Counted from the stretch's first letter, positions 16,602 through 26,183 are shown. The stretch is 64,000 nucleotides of DNA from DATFVA01 sp963832355 (GCA_963832355.1 CAWHTX010000008.1:297486-361485); one strand, 5' to 3'. Notes: generated by a model not told the origin, from the sequence alone. Translations and numbers: made by a program.

Positions 16602-17474
16602 CTATTGGTAAAGTGTTCCTGTGTTGATAACAGGCTGGGTCTCTTTTTCGGATACCAGTGCAACCATCAGGTTATTTACCATCGTTGCTTTCCTTTCTTC
16701 ATCTAGCTGTACAATGTTCTGCTGACTTAACGCTACCAGGGCACTTTCAACCATTCCGACTGCTCCTTCAACTATTTTTTGTCTTGCTGCAACAATTGCT
16801 TCTGCCTGCTGGCGCCTCAGCATAGCCTGAGCTATCTCCTGTGCATAAGCAAGGTGACTGATACGTGCCTCAACTACTTCAACACCGGCTATTTCAAGTC
16901 GAGATTGAACCTGTTTCTGGAGCGCTTCCGCAATTTCCTGGGGACTTCCTCTCAATGAAGCTTTATCCTCATCGCCATCGTAAGGATATTCCGAAGTAAG
17001 TGAACGTATTGCCGTCTCGCTCTGTATTGCTACAAACTCCTCATAATTTTCAACATCAAATACTGCCCGGGAAGTATCGAACACTCTCCAAACAATTACT
17101 GCTGCGATTTCAATTGGGTTTCCGCGAAGATCATTCACCTTGATTTTATCGCTGTTAAAATTTCTTATTCTCAAGGTTACTTTTCTTTTTATGGTAAAGG
17201 GATTTATCCACCAGAACCCGGTCTGTCTTACCGTACCGCTGTAATTACCGAAGAAAATAATTACCCGGGAATCATTTGGTTGGACAGTAATTAGTCCCAC
17301 AAGGGAAATAATGATTATAAAGGTGAGCGGAAAGAAATACCAGAGAAAAGAAGGATCATGTGATCTGACTCCGCTAATGAACAGAATTACATCCAGAGCA
17401 ATTAGGACAAATATAATAAGCAGGGCAAAAAAACCGTTTATTTTGGTTGACTGTTTTTCTGAAACCGTTTGCAT
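16602..17474 (-). CDS. SPFH/band-7 domain membrane protein
   Basis: The 290-residue protein has two N-terminal membrane helices (residues about 14-34 and 45-64) followed by an SPFH domain (VQPNDSRVIIFFGNYSGTVRQTGFWWINPF; LEIAGVEVVEARISHLAYAQEIAQAMLRRQQAEAIVAAR). It ends in an Ala/Glu-rich helix. SPFH proteins form membrane microdomain scaffolds. Here it is the first gene of a cassette with a tubby-like protein and an Arc-like regulator. No NfeD partner is present next to it, unlike the usual slipin operons. Confidence 0.88.
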   Translation of the reverse strand: MQTVSEKQSTKINGFFALLIIFVLIALDVILFISGVRSHDPSFLWYFFPLTFIIIISLVGLITVQPNDSRVIIFFGNYSGTVRQTGFWWINPFTIKRKVTLRIRNFNSDKIKVNDLRGNPIEIAAVIVWRVFDTSRAVFDVENYEEFVAIQSETAIRSLTSEYPYDGDEDKASLRGSPQEIAEALQKQVQSRLEIAGVEVVEARISHLAYAQEIAQAMLRRQQAEAIVAARQKIVEGAVGMVESALVALSQQNIVQLDEERKATMVNNLMVALVSEKETQPVINTGTLYQ

Positions 17475-17677
17475 GTTAAACCTCTTCTAAAGTTGATATC
17501 GTAATGATATCATATTAATATCAGAAAAACAAGTATAAATTGTTCTTTTTTTAATTCTATTGATGTCAGGAATATGAAAGAAGAGCTATTACTGAAAATT
17601 AAACTACAGTAAAGGAAAAGAAACAATTCGATGCCGGGGGGTCATTTCACAGAAGTAACGTGATGAACTTTAGGCGG

Positions 17678-18094
17678 TTACTTAAAAAACCCGTACTTCT
17701 TGATATGCCGGTAGGCCAGGTAGCCAACAGCGGCTGTCTGTGCCATACCCAACACATATCGAATCGGGTTTAATCTGGAATTTTCAAGGAATTGCTGGTG
17801 GAGGGGTTCCAGCATACTGCCGGGAGATTCACCTGCATAACCCTCGGAACTTTCATAGGCTGCTATAGAAAGTTTTGTCCACATCCACACAGTATTCGGA
17901 TCATTATTCACTTTCAGATTCATTTTCATATAATTCAGCTCCCGAAAAATTTCAAAATCATTCATCTTTGACTGAAGTTTAATAAGCGAGTCATATGAAG
18001 TGTACCCGTTAAGGGTATCGTTTTCCGGCTCCTGCGAAAGGACAAATTGTGCCGGCAGAAAGACTAAAAGAATCAGAATACTTTTGCGGTTCAT
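17678..18094 (-). CDS. Small exported protein of unknown function
   Basis: The 138-residue protein has a signal peptide (MNRKSILILLVFLPAQFVLSQ). The mature part is mainly helical (MNDFEIFRELNYMKMNLKV) with a hydrophobic segment near the C-terminus (YVLGMAQTAAVGYLAYRHIKKYG) that may be a membrane anchor. It is the third gene of the operon with the APC-UspA transporter and the TM-helix protein (19-base gap). No family recognised. The 200 bases below it, before the SPFH gene, show nothing. Confidence 0.6.
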   Translation of the reverse strand: MNRKSILILLVFLPAQFVLSQEPENDTLNGYTSYDSLIKLQSKMNDFEIFRELNYMKMNLKVNNDPNTVWMWTKLSIAAYESSEGYAGESPGSMLEPLHQQFLENSRLNPIRYVLGMAQTAAVGYLAYRHIKKYGFFK

Positions 18095-18113
18095 CTGCTT
18101 AATTAACTATAGA

Positions 18114-18761
18114 TCAGATATTGTTGAAAAAGTTTTTTATATACGACTTACCTCCTGTTACTGCAAAAACCACTGCAAGAACAGCCAGGGTTATGAATAT
18201 GGTAGTAAATCCTATTATAACAATTTCTACGGCAATTTCAATTTCGGCCAGAGCCATTGCAGCAAAGAAAAGTAAAATAGTAAATCTCAAGAACCTGGAT
18301 ATAAGCGAATAGGCCGGAACATTTTCTTTAGCCAATGCAATATAAACTGAGCTTGAAACTCTGCCGGCTATTATCCAGCCGATTCCGAAAATCAGCAGCG
18401 CTACAATGAGCTTCGGAATAAATAATACGCCATTCTGAATTAGACTCGAAAGTACAGAAAGCTTCATTGCATCCAATGCTGTATAAAGAAAAATCAGAAA
18501 TACAACAAAGAATACGATATTGCCTATGAATCCGAATAATGCATATCTTATGTCGGCTTTTGACAATGTCTGGCGCCACCTCACCCGTGTAAACATTCTT
18601 TCAAGCCTGAAAGCAACAAGCAGCTGCACAATTATTCTTTTTGCCAGCCAGCCGGCGAACCATCCGACTGCGAGCAACAGGATGCCTCCGAGAAGATTAG
18701 GCAGGTAACTGATAATCTCTTTTCCAAAATTAAAAAAGGGTCCTTCAAAGGAATTATCCAT
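18114..18761 (-). CDS. MscS-type conserved TM-helix protein (CmpX-like)
   Basis: The protein is 215 residues from the ATG at 18761, which has GAGGGAG six bases upstream and overlaps the end of the permease gene by 8 bases. It has five hydrophobic helices and two copies of the conserved TM-helix motif found before MscS channels (LPNLLGGILLLAVGWFAGWLA; IPKLIVALLIFGIGWIIAG). The soluble MscS beta-domain is missing, as in CmpX-type proteins. Tight coupling with the permease-UspA gene suggests a role in osmotic or turgor response. Confidence 0.7.
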   Translation of the reverse strand: MDNSFEGPFFNFGKEIISYLPNLLGGILLLAVGWFAGWLAKRIIVQLLVAFRLERMFTRVRWRQTLSKADIRYALFGFIGNIVFFVVFLIFLYTALDAMKLSVLSSLIQNGVLFIPKLIVALLIFGIGWIIAGRVSSSVYIALAKENVPAYSLISRFLRFTILLFFAAMALAEIEIAVEIVIIGFTTIFITLAVLAVVFAVTGGKSYIKNFFNNI

Positions 18762-21024
18762 TTTCAACTCCCTCTTCTTTATGTGATTTTAATAGTAATT
18801 TCCAGAAAGATTCTCTTTCTTCATATTCCTTAACCCACAGCACGGGACATGCGGACTGTTCTGTGATCTCCTGTGCAAGTGAACGGCCGAATAAAAGTTC
18901 CAGAAAATCCCCGGTCTTTCCTCCCATTACAATCATATCAGCATTTGCAGATTCCTCAACAATACAGGTCATTATGTCAGAATCCGGCATGATTACAAGT
19001 TCTGCAGAAATATTATTTTCTTTAATAAGTTCTTTTGCTTTTTCCTCGCGTCTTTCTTTTTCCTTCTGAGAAGTATCAGGTTCATAAACCAGCAGCAGCT
19101 TCACCTTGCAGTCGAAATAATCAACAAATGCGGGTGCTACTTCGGTGGCGAGTATTGCATGTATGTCTATGTTAAAAGGAATCAGAATGGTATTTACCTG
19201 TTCCTTAATAAAAGTTCCATGAAGTACGGCTACTTCTCCCGGAAATTTCTGTATTACGCTGTCAATTATTGAAGAAAAAAACCTTTCCACGAAGGTAGGG
19301 TTCTTTTCCCTACCCACAATAATAAAATTGCAGTTTTCTTCTTCGGCAGTCTGCACAATCCCTTCCGAGATTCGATGGGAAACGGTAACAATGGGACGTG
19401 ATATTATTCCCGATTCTCCTATTACGTTACGCGCTGTTTCAAATAAAGGCATTGCTCTCTCGGTATCGCTTGCTTCAATAGCCAGGGGACTCCCTTCCCT
19501 GATCTCATTGACGTGTAGAAAAAGTATTTCCGAGTTTTCTTTCACAGCAATCGCTTTTGCCAGGTGAGTAAGACTTGAAACTGAATTTCTGTTCGCAAGC
19601 GGTAAAAGAATTTTGTATTCCTTCCTTTCAAGTCTTTCAAGCGATTTCACTTTTCGAACATGTTCTATCTCCCGTTTAGATGCATAGGTTCTGTAGGTAA
19701 ATAATCCAATCCCTACCCAGATGCCGGTAACGATCCATGCTGTCGGGCTGTAATTAAACATGTATATGGCAAGGAATAGCAGCATCAATATTCCTGCAAT
19801 CGAGAGGTAGGGAAACAAAGGAGTAAAAAATCCCCTGTCAAGATCAGGTCGTTTTTTTCGCAGCCTGATCAGGGTGATATTAACCTGCAGAAACAAAAGC
19901 AGAAACATTATATCGGCGGCACTGGCTACATCCTCAATCGGCAGTGAAACAGCCATTATTACAACGAGAAAAAGTGAAAAAAGTATTGAGAGATGGGGGG
20001 TAAAATTTTTCTTATGAACCTTACTGAAGAAAGTAGGGAAGTTCCGGTCCCGCCCCATAGCGAATGCAACTCTTGAGGAAGAATAAATTGTAGCATTGAG
20101 CGCGGACATAGTTGAAATTATACCGCCGACAAGAAGCATTATACCACCGCCGACAAAAAACGATTTTGCGACTTCAACCAGCGCAGTTTCTTTATTCGAT
20201 GCAAGGTAATCCCAGGGAGTCATACCTTCCGGCTTTACTGCCCCAAGTGCAGTAAATGATATCAAAAGGTATATAGGAACCACGATTATAAGAGATAAAA
20301 AAACTGCTCTTGGAATATTTTTCTTCGGGTTTTTGATCTCTTCCGAACATTGTGAAATAACTTCAAATCCCTGGAAGGCTATAAAAGTTAATCCCATGGC
20401 TTTGAATACCCCACCCCATCCGTTTGGAAGAAATGGAGTAAAAGCCTCCTGCCAGTCTGGACGATGAAGGATCAGATTTAGTCCAAAGCCGATAAATATC
20501 ATAAGGATTACAATTTTAGCCATCGTCACTATATTTCCTATTTTCCCTGTCTCAGAAGCCCCACGGAAATTCACGTAAGCAAACAGCAGGGCAGTTACAG
20601 CTGCAAGAATTTTTTGAGGTGACAGGAATCCCCAGTGAGGCATGACGATATTAAATTCATGAAGCACCAGCTCAAAGTATGCCCCGAAGCCGAGAGCATA
20701 AAGGCTGCAGGCCACAGCGTGAGCAAACCAGCTCATCCAGCCGGAAATGAAACCATTCCATTTGGGGAGTCCCTCTTTCACCCATAGATATCCTCCTCCT
20801 GCATCATGGAAACAGGATCCAAGCTCAGCATAGGAGAAAGCGGTTAGCAAAGCGACAAAACCATTCAGCCCGAATGTAATAATTAATCCAGGTCCTGCCA
20901 CCCCGGCTGCAATACCCGTAAGAACGAAAATCCCGGCCCCAATCATTGCGCCCACACCAATAAGGGTAGCATCCATCAAACGCATTTCCCTACTCAGGTG
21001 AACTTCAGTTTCGAACTTTTTCAT
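18754..21024 (-). CDS. Amino acid permease (APC superfamily) fused to two UspA domains
   Basis: The 756-residue protein combines an APC-type transporter (residues about 10-455; GAMIGAGIFVLTGIAAG is the typical helix 1, and FIAFQGFEVISQCSEEI the helix 6 segment) with two cytoplasmic universal stress protein domains. The first spans about 470-615 (YKILLPLANRNSVSSLTHLAKAI) and the second about 620-740 (VNTILIPFNIDIHAI, with the nucleotide-binding MGGKTGDFLELLFGRS). The architecture suggests transport gated by ATP or stress state. Substrate likely an amino acid or polyamine; not decidable. Confidence 0.88.
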   Translation of the reverse strand: MKKFETEVHLSREMRLMDATLIGVGAMIGAGIFVLTGIAAGVAGPGLIITFGLNGFVALLTAFSYAELGSCFHDAGGGYLWVKEGLPKWNGFISGWMSWFAHAVACSLYALGFGAYFELVLHEFNIVMPHWGFLSPQKILAAVTALLFAYVNFRGASETGKIGNIVTMAKIVILMIFIGFGLNLILHRPDWQEAFTPFLPNGWGGVFKAMGLTFIAFQGFEVISQCSEEIKNPKKNIPRAVFLSLIIVVPIYLLISFTALGAVKPEGMTPWDYLASNKETALVEVAKSFFVGGGIMLLVGGIISTMSALNATIYSSSRVAFAMGRDRNFPTFFSKVHKKNFTPHLSILFSLFLVVIMAVSLPIEDVASAADIMFLLLFLQVNITLIRLRKKRPDLDRGFFTPLFPYLSIAGILMLLFLAIYMFNYSPTAWIVTGIWVGIGLFTYRTYASKREIEHVRKVKSLERLERKEYKILLPLANRNSVSSLTHLAKAIAVKENSEILFLHVNEIREGSPLAIEASDTERAMPLFETARNVIGESGIISRPIVTVSHRISEGIVQTAEEENCNFIIVGREKNPTFVERFFSSIIDSVIQKFPGEVAVLHGTFIKEQVNTILIPFNIDIHAILATEVAPAFVDYFDCKVKLLLVYEPDTSQKEKERREEKAKELIKENNISAELVIMPDSDIMTCIVEESANADMIVMGGKTGDFLELLFGRSLAQEITEQSACPVLWVKEYEERESFWKLLLKSHKEEGVENG

Positions 21025-21398
21025 CTGCGAGCCTCCAGGATATTAATTGCTCGTACTTAGAATTTACCTGTAATAAGATAATGAAGATTTTTTTTAGTTG
21101 GAAAGAGTGTTTAATAATATTTATTGTTTATGAAAACGAATTTTCTGCTCCAAAAAATCTGTTTACAGGTATCCGATTTATAAATATCTTCATTAGTCAG
21201 TTCATAGACTTAAATTAAATGTTTCTCAAATCACCCCGAAAAGTAATGATGACTGCTTCTGTTCTTCGTAATATATTATATTAAAAGCAGTTACGCGGCA
21301 GTTGATTCGACTCACCACTGTATGCTAGTAACTTGCAAATATTTTTAATGGTATTAAATTGATTAATGAAATATATGTTGAACAATTCGGAGGAAATT
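21025..21398. other. 374-base gap between divergent genes
   Basis: This gap holds the promoters of the permease operon (minus) and the SPW gene (plus). The only structure seen is a 7-base inverted repeat, ACTGCTT (21252-21258) with AAGCAGT (21285-21291), enclosing an AT-rich palindromic centre. No ORF or RNA gene is convincing here. Confidence 0.4.
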
Positions 21399-21716
21399 AT
21401 GTGGCAAGGATGGATGGATCTGGTAGTAGGTATATGGCTTGTAATAAGCACATTCATTTCGGCAATCAGAACACCTTCAAGTATGATAATTGCCGGAATA
21501 GTAGCATTTGTCTTTGGCTTCTGGGGTGCAGCCAGGGTTAACAGCTGGCAGGGTACCGTTAATGGTATCATAGGTATCTGGCTGTTCCTGAGCGGTGTGG
21601 CATTTATGTTAGCCGTTCCCTGGAATTTCTTTATTTCAGGAGTAGTTGTAGGTTTACTTGCTATCTGGAATATTGCACAGCATGAAGCTCCCGGACAGGT
21701 ACATACTGCCCACTAA
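21399..21716 (+). CDS. SPW-repeat membrane protein
   Basis: From the ATG at 21399 (strong CGGAGGA site) the protein has 105 residues and four hydrophobic helices in two similar halves, MWQGWMDLVVGIWLVIS and NSWQGTVNGIIGIWLFLSG. This matches the SPW-repeat family of small bacterial membrane proteins of unknown function. The ATG at 21366 lies before the ribosome site and was rejected as the start. Ends at a strong terminator. Confidence 0.75.
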   Translation: MWQGWMDLVVGIWLVISTFISAIRTPSSMIIAGIVAFVFGFWGAARVNSWQGTVNGIIGIWLFLSGVAFMLAVPWNFFISGVVVGLLAIWNIAQHEAPGQVHTAH

Positions 21717-21734
21717 TAAATAAATAAGCAGATG

Positions 21735-21774
21735 AAAAAGGCCTTATCTCCTTCGGGGGAGAAGGCCTTTTTTC
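21735..21774 (+). terminator. Rho-independent terminator after the SPW gene
   Basis: A ten-pair outer stem (AAAAAGGCCT with AGGCCTTTTT) and a five-pair inner stem (TCTCC with GGAGA), separated by a two-base bulge, are followed by a T run. Confidence 0.75.
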
Positions 21775-21901
21775 TTTTTCCTTTAATAATTATGCAAATA
21801 GATTTATTGTCAAATGTTAATCGGATATGTTGGAGTGAATAAGCCTCAGCATTCGGAAGTCTCAATCATGGGGATAAACATCATTAGGTTTTAACACAAC
21901 A

Positions 21902-22135
21902 TTATTGTTCATAATCTTCGACTGTATCAGTGCCCCTTAGGTTTGCCTTATCAGGGTTGTCTCCGAATTCTTTTAATGCCCTTCTTTGTCTTAACAGATC
22001 CCAGTAACGATCAAGATCAATCTGAACCTTTTCTGCCTCTTTTCTTTCTTCAACAGATAGACCGTTTTTTGAATATAGCTTGTGCTCTTCCTCCAGCAAA
22101 TCCTTTATTTTATTCATAATTTCTTTATCAGTCAT
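21902..22135 (-). CDS. DUF2630 family protein
   Basis: The 77-residue protein (ATG at 22135 with AAGGAG upstream) matches DUF2630: MTDKEIMNKIKDLLEEEHKL at the start and the conserved DRYWDLLRQRRALKEFGDNPDKA in the second half. It is a small charged helical protein of unknown function. A longer start at 22156 would swallow the ribosome site. Confidence 0.8.
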   Translation of the reverse strand: MTDKEIMNKIKDLLEEEHKLYSKNGLSVEERKEAEKVQIDLDRYWDLLRQRRALKEFGDNPDKANLRGTDTVEDYEQ

Positions 22136-22235
22136 ATTCTTCTCCTTTTTGCCCAAATTATTTAATACTAAAATCCTTCGGTGTGAGATGGATACTATTT
22201 TGTGATTTTTTTGTGATGAAGTAATAACTAATAGA

Positions 22236-22406
22236 ATGTATATATATGAAGAAATTCATCCCTCTGTAACTCTAATAATTGAATACAAAAGTAACGGCAG
22301 ATACAATATAGAATTTAGTGCAAATAATCTCTCTAGCGGAATATACTATTACAGGATTGAATCCGGTGCTTTTATCAAAATCCGTAAAATGATTCTACTG
22401 CGCTGA
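22236..22406 (+). pseudogene. Orphan T9SS sorting-domain tail
   Basis: The 56-codon frame ends YKSNGRYNIEFSANNLSSG, then IYYYRIESGAF and RKMILLR, which is the last two thirds of a T9SS type A sorting domain. The upstream NYPNPFNP motif and any cargo protein are missing; further upstream the frame is not coding-like. It is the 3' remnant of a lost secreted-protein gene. Confidence 0.7.
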
Positions 22407-22416
22407 TCTGTAGTAA

Positions 22417-23508
22417 AATCAATCCGGTGAATGGCCTTTCTACTGTGTTCATTTCACTACCGCTCTTGATGGTTATGCTGCCGGCCAGTTCGGCGACATC
22501 GTAAAAATGTCTGACGGTGGAAGCATCTGGAGTGAGAAAACTCCCATTACTTCTTATCAGCCCTTCAGCATATATTTTGTGAATTCCGACACCGGCTGGA
22601 CGTCAGGAGAATATCTTGGTGTTCCCCATGTTTCTTATATATCAAAGACAACTGACGGAGGAACTTCGTGGGATATTAAAACTTTCGGAACCGATGAATA
22701 TATACAGGATATTTATTTTATTGATAGTGAGTCCGGGTGGGCAGTCGGAGGTACCATAGGCGGTTCGGGTGGAACACAACACTCCGTAATACTTCATACC
22801 TCCGATTCCGGTGCTAACTGGGTACCAGAGACTGCTCCTACAAGCAGTACTCTGTTAGGGTTGTGCTTTTCTCCCGGGCATACAGGATGGGCAGTAGGTA
22901 GCGATGGTGTACTAATCAGTACTCTGGATCCCGTCCCGGTTGAACTTGCGTCTTTTATTGCCTCAACCAATGCGAATGATGTAACTTTAAACTGGAAGAC
23001 TACGACAGAAACCAACAATTCAGGTTTCGAAATCCGCAGATCGGTGGCTGGAGCTCAGGCAGAAGGAGAGTGGGTGATGGTAGGTTATGTTGAGGGACAT
23101 GGCACTTCAACCAAAACTAATAATTATTCCTTTATTGATAAGAATTTAAAACCAGGGACTTATTTGTATAAGCTTATACAAATAGATTTTGATGGAACAA
23201 GAACCGAATCGGAAGTTGTAGCTGCTGAAATTATTCCCCGCCCGGGTCAGTTTGCTATTTTGCAGAACTACCCAAATCCATTTAATCCGGTCACAACCAT
23301 TGATTATTCAATCCCCTCTAACGGAGATGTAAAGATCAACATATACAATTCGCTCGGAGAGAAAATAAAAACACTCGTTGATGAATTTAAATCCGCCGGA
23401 AGTCACGAAATTATTTTTGATGCTTCCTCACTAACGAGCGGAGTTTATTACTATAAAATTGAAACGAAAGGATTTTCTGCCACAAAGAAAATGGTCCTGC
23501 TAAAATAG
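22417..23508 (+). pseudogene. 5'-truncated YCF48-repeat T9SS cargo protein
   Basis: The frame is open from 22417, just after a stop, and at once reads like the middle of a YCF48/BNR-type repeat (FYCVHFTTALDGYAAGQFGD). No signal peptide or good start exists; ATG 22507 lies inside the repeat and lacks a ribosome site. Repeats KTTDGGTSWD and HTSDSGANWV follow, then a PVELASF linker module and a complete sorting domain (LQNYPNPFNPVTTIDYSIP ... KKMVLLK). The 5' end was probably lost in the event that left the tail remnant just upstream. Some annotators would call a CDS from 22507. Confidence 0.7.
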
Positions 23509-23537
23509 GATCTCTCTTAATTTTACTCTGTCTTTAA

Positions 23538-25016
23538 TTAGATCCTGGCGGCAACCTTCCGGAAATGGTAGCCGTATACAGCCATCGTCATTGCAAGCGG
23601 GAATTTCTGAGGATGTTTAAGTATTGTAAACAATAAAAGCTTCCAGAAGTACTTCCTGCCTTTTTCCAGAGTTCCCAGCAGCCAGACAAGCCTGATAAAT
23701 GCTTTGATTTCTTGAAAATGAATTTTGTTTTTAGTCCAGGAGGGAGGTATATAGTTATTAAGAAATCTTTTGAGACGATAATAATATTCCTTTTGGGAAT
23801 AGATTGTCTTTACTACTTTTGAATAACCCGATATCAAATCACCATAATTCATTTTGGGAATAAAGTTAATAGTGCCGTCCATATTATTACCGCTGAACAT
23901 TTCCAGCATCCTGTTTTCGGACATCATCCTTTTAAATAGCTTTGTTCCAGTAGGTGCATTTAACAATCCAACCATTGCAGATACAATTCCGCTTTTTTGT
24001 ATAAAGTTAATTTGTTCCTGAAAAACAGCCGGGCTGTCGTTATCAAAACCAACAATAAACCCCCCCGAAACAATGAATCCTTTTTGCTGAAGAGTTTTGA
24101 CAGAAGATATCAGGTCTCTTTTAAGATTCTGGAATTTTCCGCATTCCTGCAGACTTTCAGCACTTGGAGTTTCTATCCCTATAAATATGCTGTTGAACCC
24201 CGCTGCAATCATCATGTCCATAAGCTTTGTATCATCGGCAAGATTCATTGATACTTCTGTTATAAAGTTAAAAGGATGATGTTTTAATTCTGACCACTTT
24301 ATCATTTCAGGCAGGACTTCAGTTTTAAGTTTGTTTTTATTTCCGATAAAGTTATCATCTACTATAGAGATTGATCCTCTCCATCCAAGTTCATATATAG
24401 TATTTAGTTCTTTTATAAACTGTTGAGACGTTTTAGTTCTTGGTTTTCTTCCGTTCAGCATGGTAATACTGCAGAAATCGCAGTCATAGGGACAGCCTCT
24501 TGAATATTGTAGGGAAAGTGAAGCATATTTTTTTATTTTCAGCAGCTCCCACTTCGGGACAGGTGAATCTGTTATATCAGGATATTCATCTGAGGTATAG
24601 ACTGGCTTCGGATTCCCGTTTTTTAAATCCTCCAGGAACGGTGGAAGCGTATTTTCTGCTTCGTTTAATATGAAATGGTCAACTCCGAGGAAGTCATTAT
24701 ATTGAGTTGTAGCCAGCGGACCTCCCGCAACAACTTTGACGCTCAGCTTATTACATCTCCGGATAATATCCTTAAAGGAATTTATCTGGATGTTCATTCC
24801 GCTCAGGAAGACATAATCAGCCCATAAAATATCATTGTCTTCAAGTTTCGATACATTCATATCTATTAATTTCTTTTCCCATTCCTCGGGAAGAAGTGCA
24901 GCAACAGTAATCAATCCGAGAGGAGGCTCCGGTGCTTTTTTGGACACAAACTTTAAGGCATCTTTAAAACTCCAGAAGGAGGATGGAGTCTCAGGATAGA
25001 CGAGCAGTACTTTCAT
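23538..25016 (-). CDS. B12-binding-domain radical SAM protein (DUF4070-type)
   Basis: The 492-residue protein has an N-terminal cobalamin-binding-like Rossmann domain (PPLGLITVAALLPEEWE, WADYVFLSGMNIQ). A radical SAM core follows with the iron-sulfur motif CPYDCDFC (Cys175, Cys179, Cys182), and a C-terminal DUF4070-like region. The group includes methyltransferases acting on lipids and antibiotics; the hopanoid methylase HpnP shares its layout. No hopanoid or other biosynthetic gene is adjacent, so the substrate is open. It lies alone between a decayed gene and a divergent histidine kinase. Confidence 0.8.
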   Translation of the reverse strand: MKVLLVYPETPSSFWSFKDALKFVSKKAPEPPLGLITVAALLPEEWEKKLIDMNVSKLEDNDILWADYVFLSGMNIQINSFKDIIRRCNKLSVKVVAGGPLATTQYNDFLGVDHFILNEAENTLPPFLEDLKNGNPKPVYTSDEYPDITDSPVPKWELLKIKKYASLSLQYSRGCPYDCDFCSITMLNGRKPRTKTSQQFIKELNTIYELGWRGSISIVDDNFIGNKNKLKTEVLPEMIKWSELKHHPFNFITEVSMNLADDTKLMDMMIAAGFNSIFIGIETPSAESLQECGKFQNLKRDLISSVKTLQQKGFIVSGGFIVGFDNDSPAVFQEQINFIQKSGIVSAMVGLLNAPTGTKLFKRMMSENRMLEMFSGNNMDGTINFIPKMNYGDLISGYSKVVKTIYSQKEYYYRLKRFLNNYIPPSWTKNKIHFQEIKAFIRLVWLLGTLEKGRKYFWKLLLFTILKHPQKFPLAMTMAVYGYHFRKVAARI

Positions 25017-25187
25017 AACTATTCCCTGCGATTATTCAATTAACATGACTGTTTTAATAATGCAAAAAATTTCTATTATTGTTTGTAAAAGAAATGTAAA
25101 AGTTAAAATTCGTCGTTTGACCTTCACCATGGATTAGATGATATTATAATGGACTAAAAATTTTATGAACGGAACCAGGGCGAGAAT

Positions 25188-26183
25188 ATGAGAGGAAAAC
25201 ACTCTCTTTTTTACCATATCCTGATATTCATTATCGCTCAGCTCGTTTGGCTGTCGCTTCTTGGGATATGGATATACTGGTATGTATCGAATTATATCAT
25301 TTACGAAAAGGTAGGCGATCAGGTTTCTCCCCAACTTTTATACGATGTGCAGAATGCTCTTCCGTTCGTTCTGGGATTAATACTTCTTATCGGGCTTTCT
25401 TTTTTTACTTCCGTAATCTTCAGGGATTTGAATGTGCAGCTCAGAATACGAGAATTATACGATAATTTTATTAGTAATGTAACTCATGAACTTAAATCAC
25501 CTCTTTCCTCTATTCAGCTGTATCTTGAAACATTAAAACAAAGGGATGTGCCCCCGGAAAAACAAAAGGAATTTCTTGAAATAATGATGAAAGATACAGA
25601 TCGTCTCCAGAGGTTAATAAACTCAATTCTTGAGATATCTGCGCAGGAAAAAAAGAAAATACTTCAGAATTATGAAGTATATCATGCAGATCACTTTCTC
25701 AGGGCAGTGATGGAGGAATCTTTCGAAAGATTCCGTATCAAAAAAGAAAACTACAGCATAACAGGAGAAACCCCCTGTGAAATAGCTGTGGTCAAAGAAT
25801 CGATGAAGATCGTTTTTGATAATCTTGTAGATAATGCTCTGAAATATTCTGCAGGAGAAATTGATATAAATGTTAAACTGAGCTGCGCTTCGGATAAGCT
25901 GCTGATAGATTTTTCAGACAGCGGAATAGGAATTCCCCTGATTGAAAGGAAAAAAATATTTAGGAAGTTTTACAGGATAAACAACAGGAACATACCAAAC
26001 GTAAAAGGTACGGGTCTTGGCCTTTACCAGGTTAAGCAGATTATTAAACTTCATGGAGGAAAAATCAACCTTATTCATGACAGCGAAACAAGAGGCGCTG
26101 CTTTCAGAATCGAGCTTCCGGTGTATCACAAATCAGGAAAAAGATTTATGAGAGCTATCAGCAGGAAGATAACTTATGGATGA
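25188..26183 (+). CDS. Membrane sensor histidine kinase
   Basis: The 331-residue protein has two N-terminal membrane helices (about 9-33 and 58-78) with a short external loop. A HisKA domain with His100 in NVTHELKSPLSSI follows, then an ATPase domain with N-box Asn212 (NLVDNALKYS), DSGIGIP and GTGLGLY. There is no HAMP or PAS domain. Its end overlaps the response regulator start by 8 bases, so the pair is co-translated. Signal unknown; the small loop suggests membrane or stress sensing. Confidence 0.9.
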   Translation: MRGKHSLFYHILIFIIAQLVWLSLLGIWIYWYVSNYIIYEKVGDQVSPQLLYDVQNALPFVLGLILLIGLSFFTSVIFRDLNVQLRIRELYDNFISNVTHELKSPLSSIQLYLETLKQRDVPPEKQKEFLEIMMKDTDRLQRLINSILEISAQEKKKILQNYEVYHADHFLRAVMEESFERFRIKKENYSITGETPCEIAVVKESMKIVFDNLVDNALKYSAGEIDINVKLSCASDKLLIDFSDSGIGIPLIERKKIFRKFYRINNRNIPNVKGTGLGLYQVKQIIKLHGGKINLIHDSETRGAAFRIELPVYHKSGKRFMRAISRKITYG

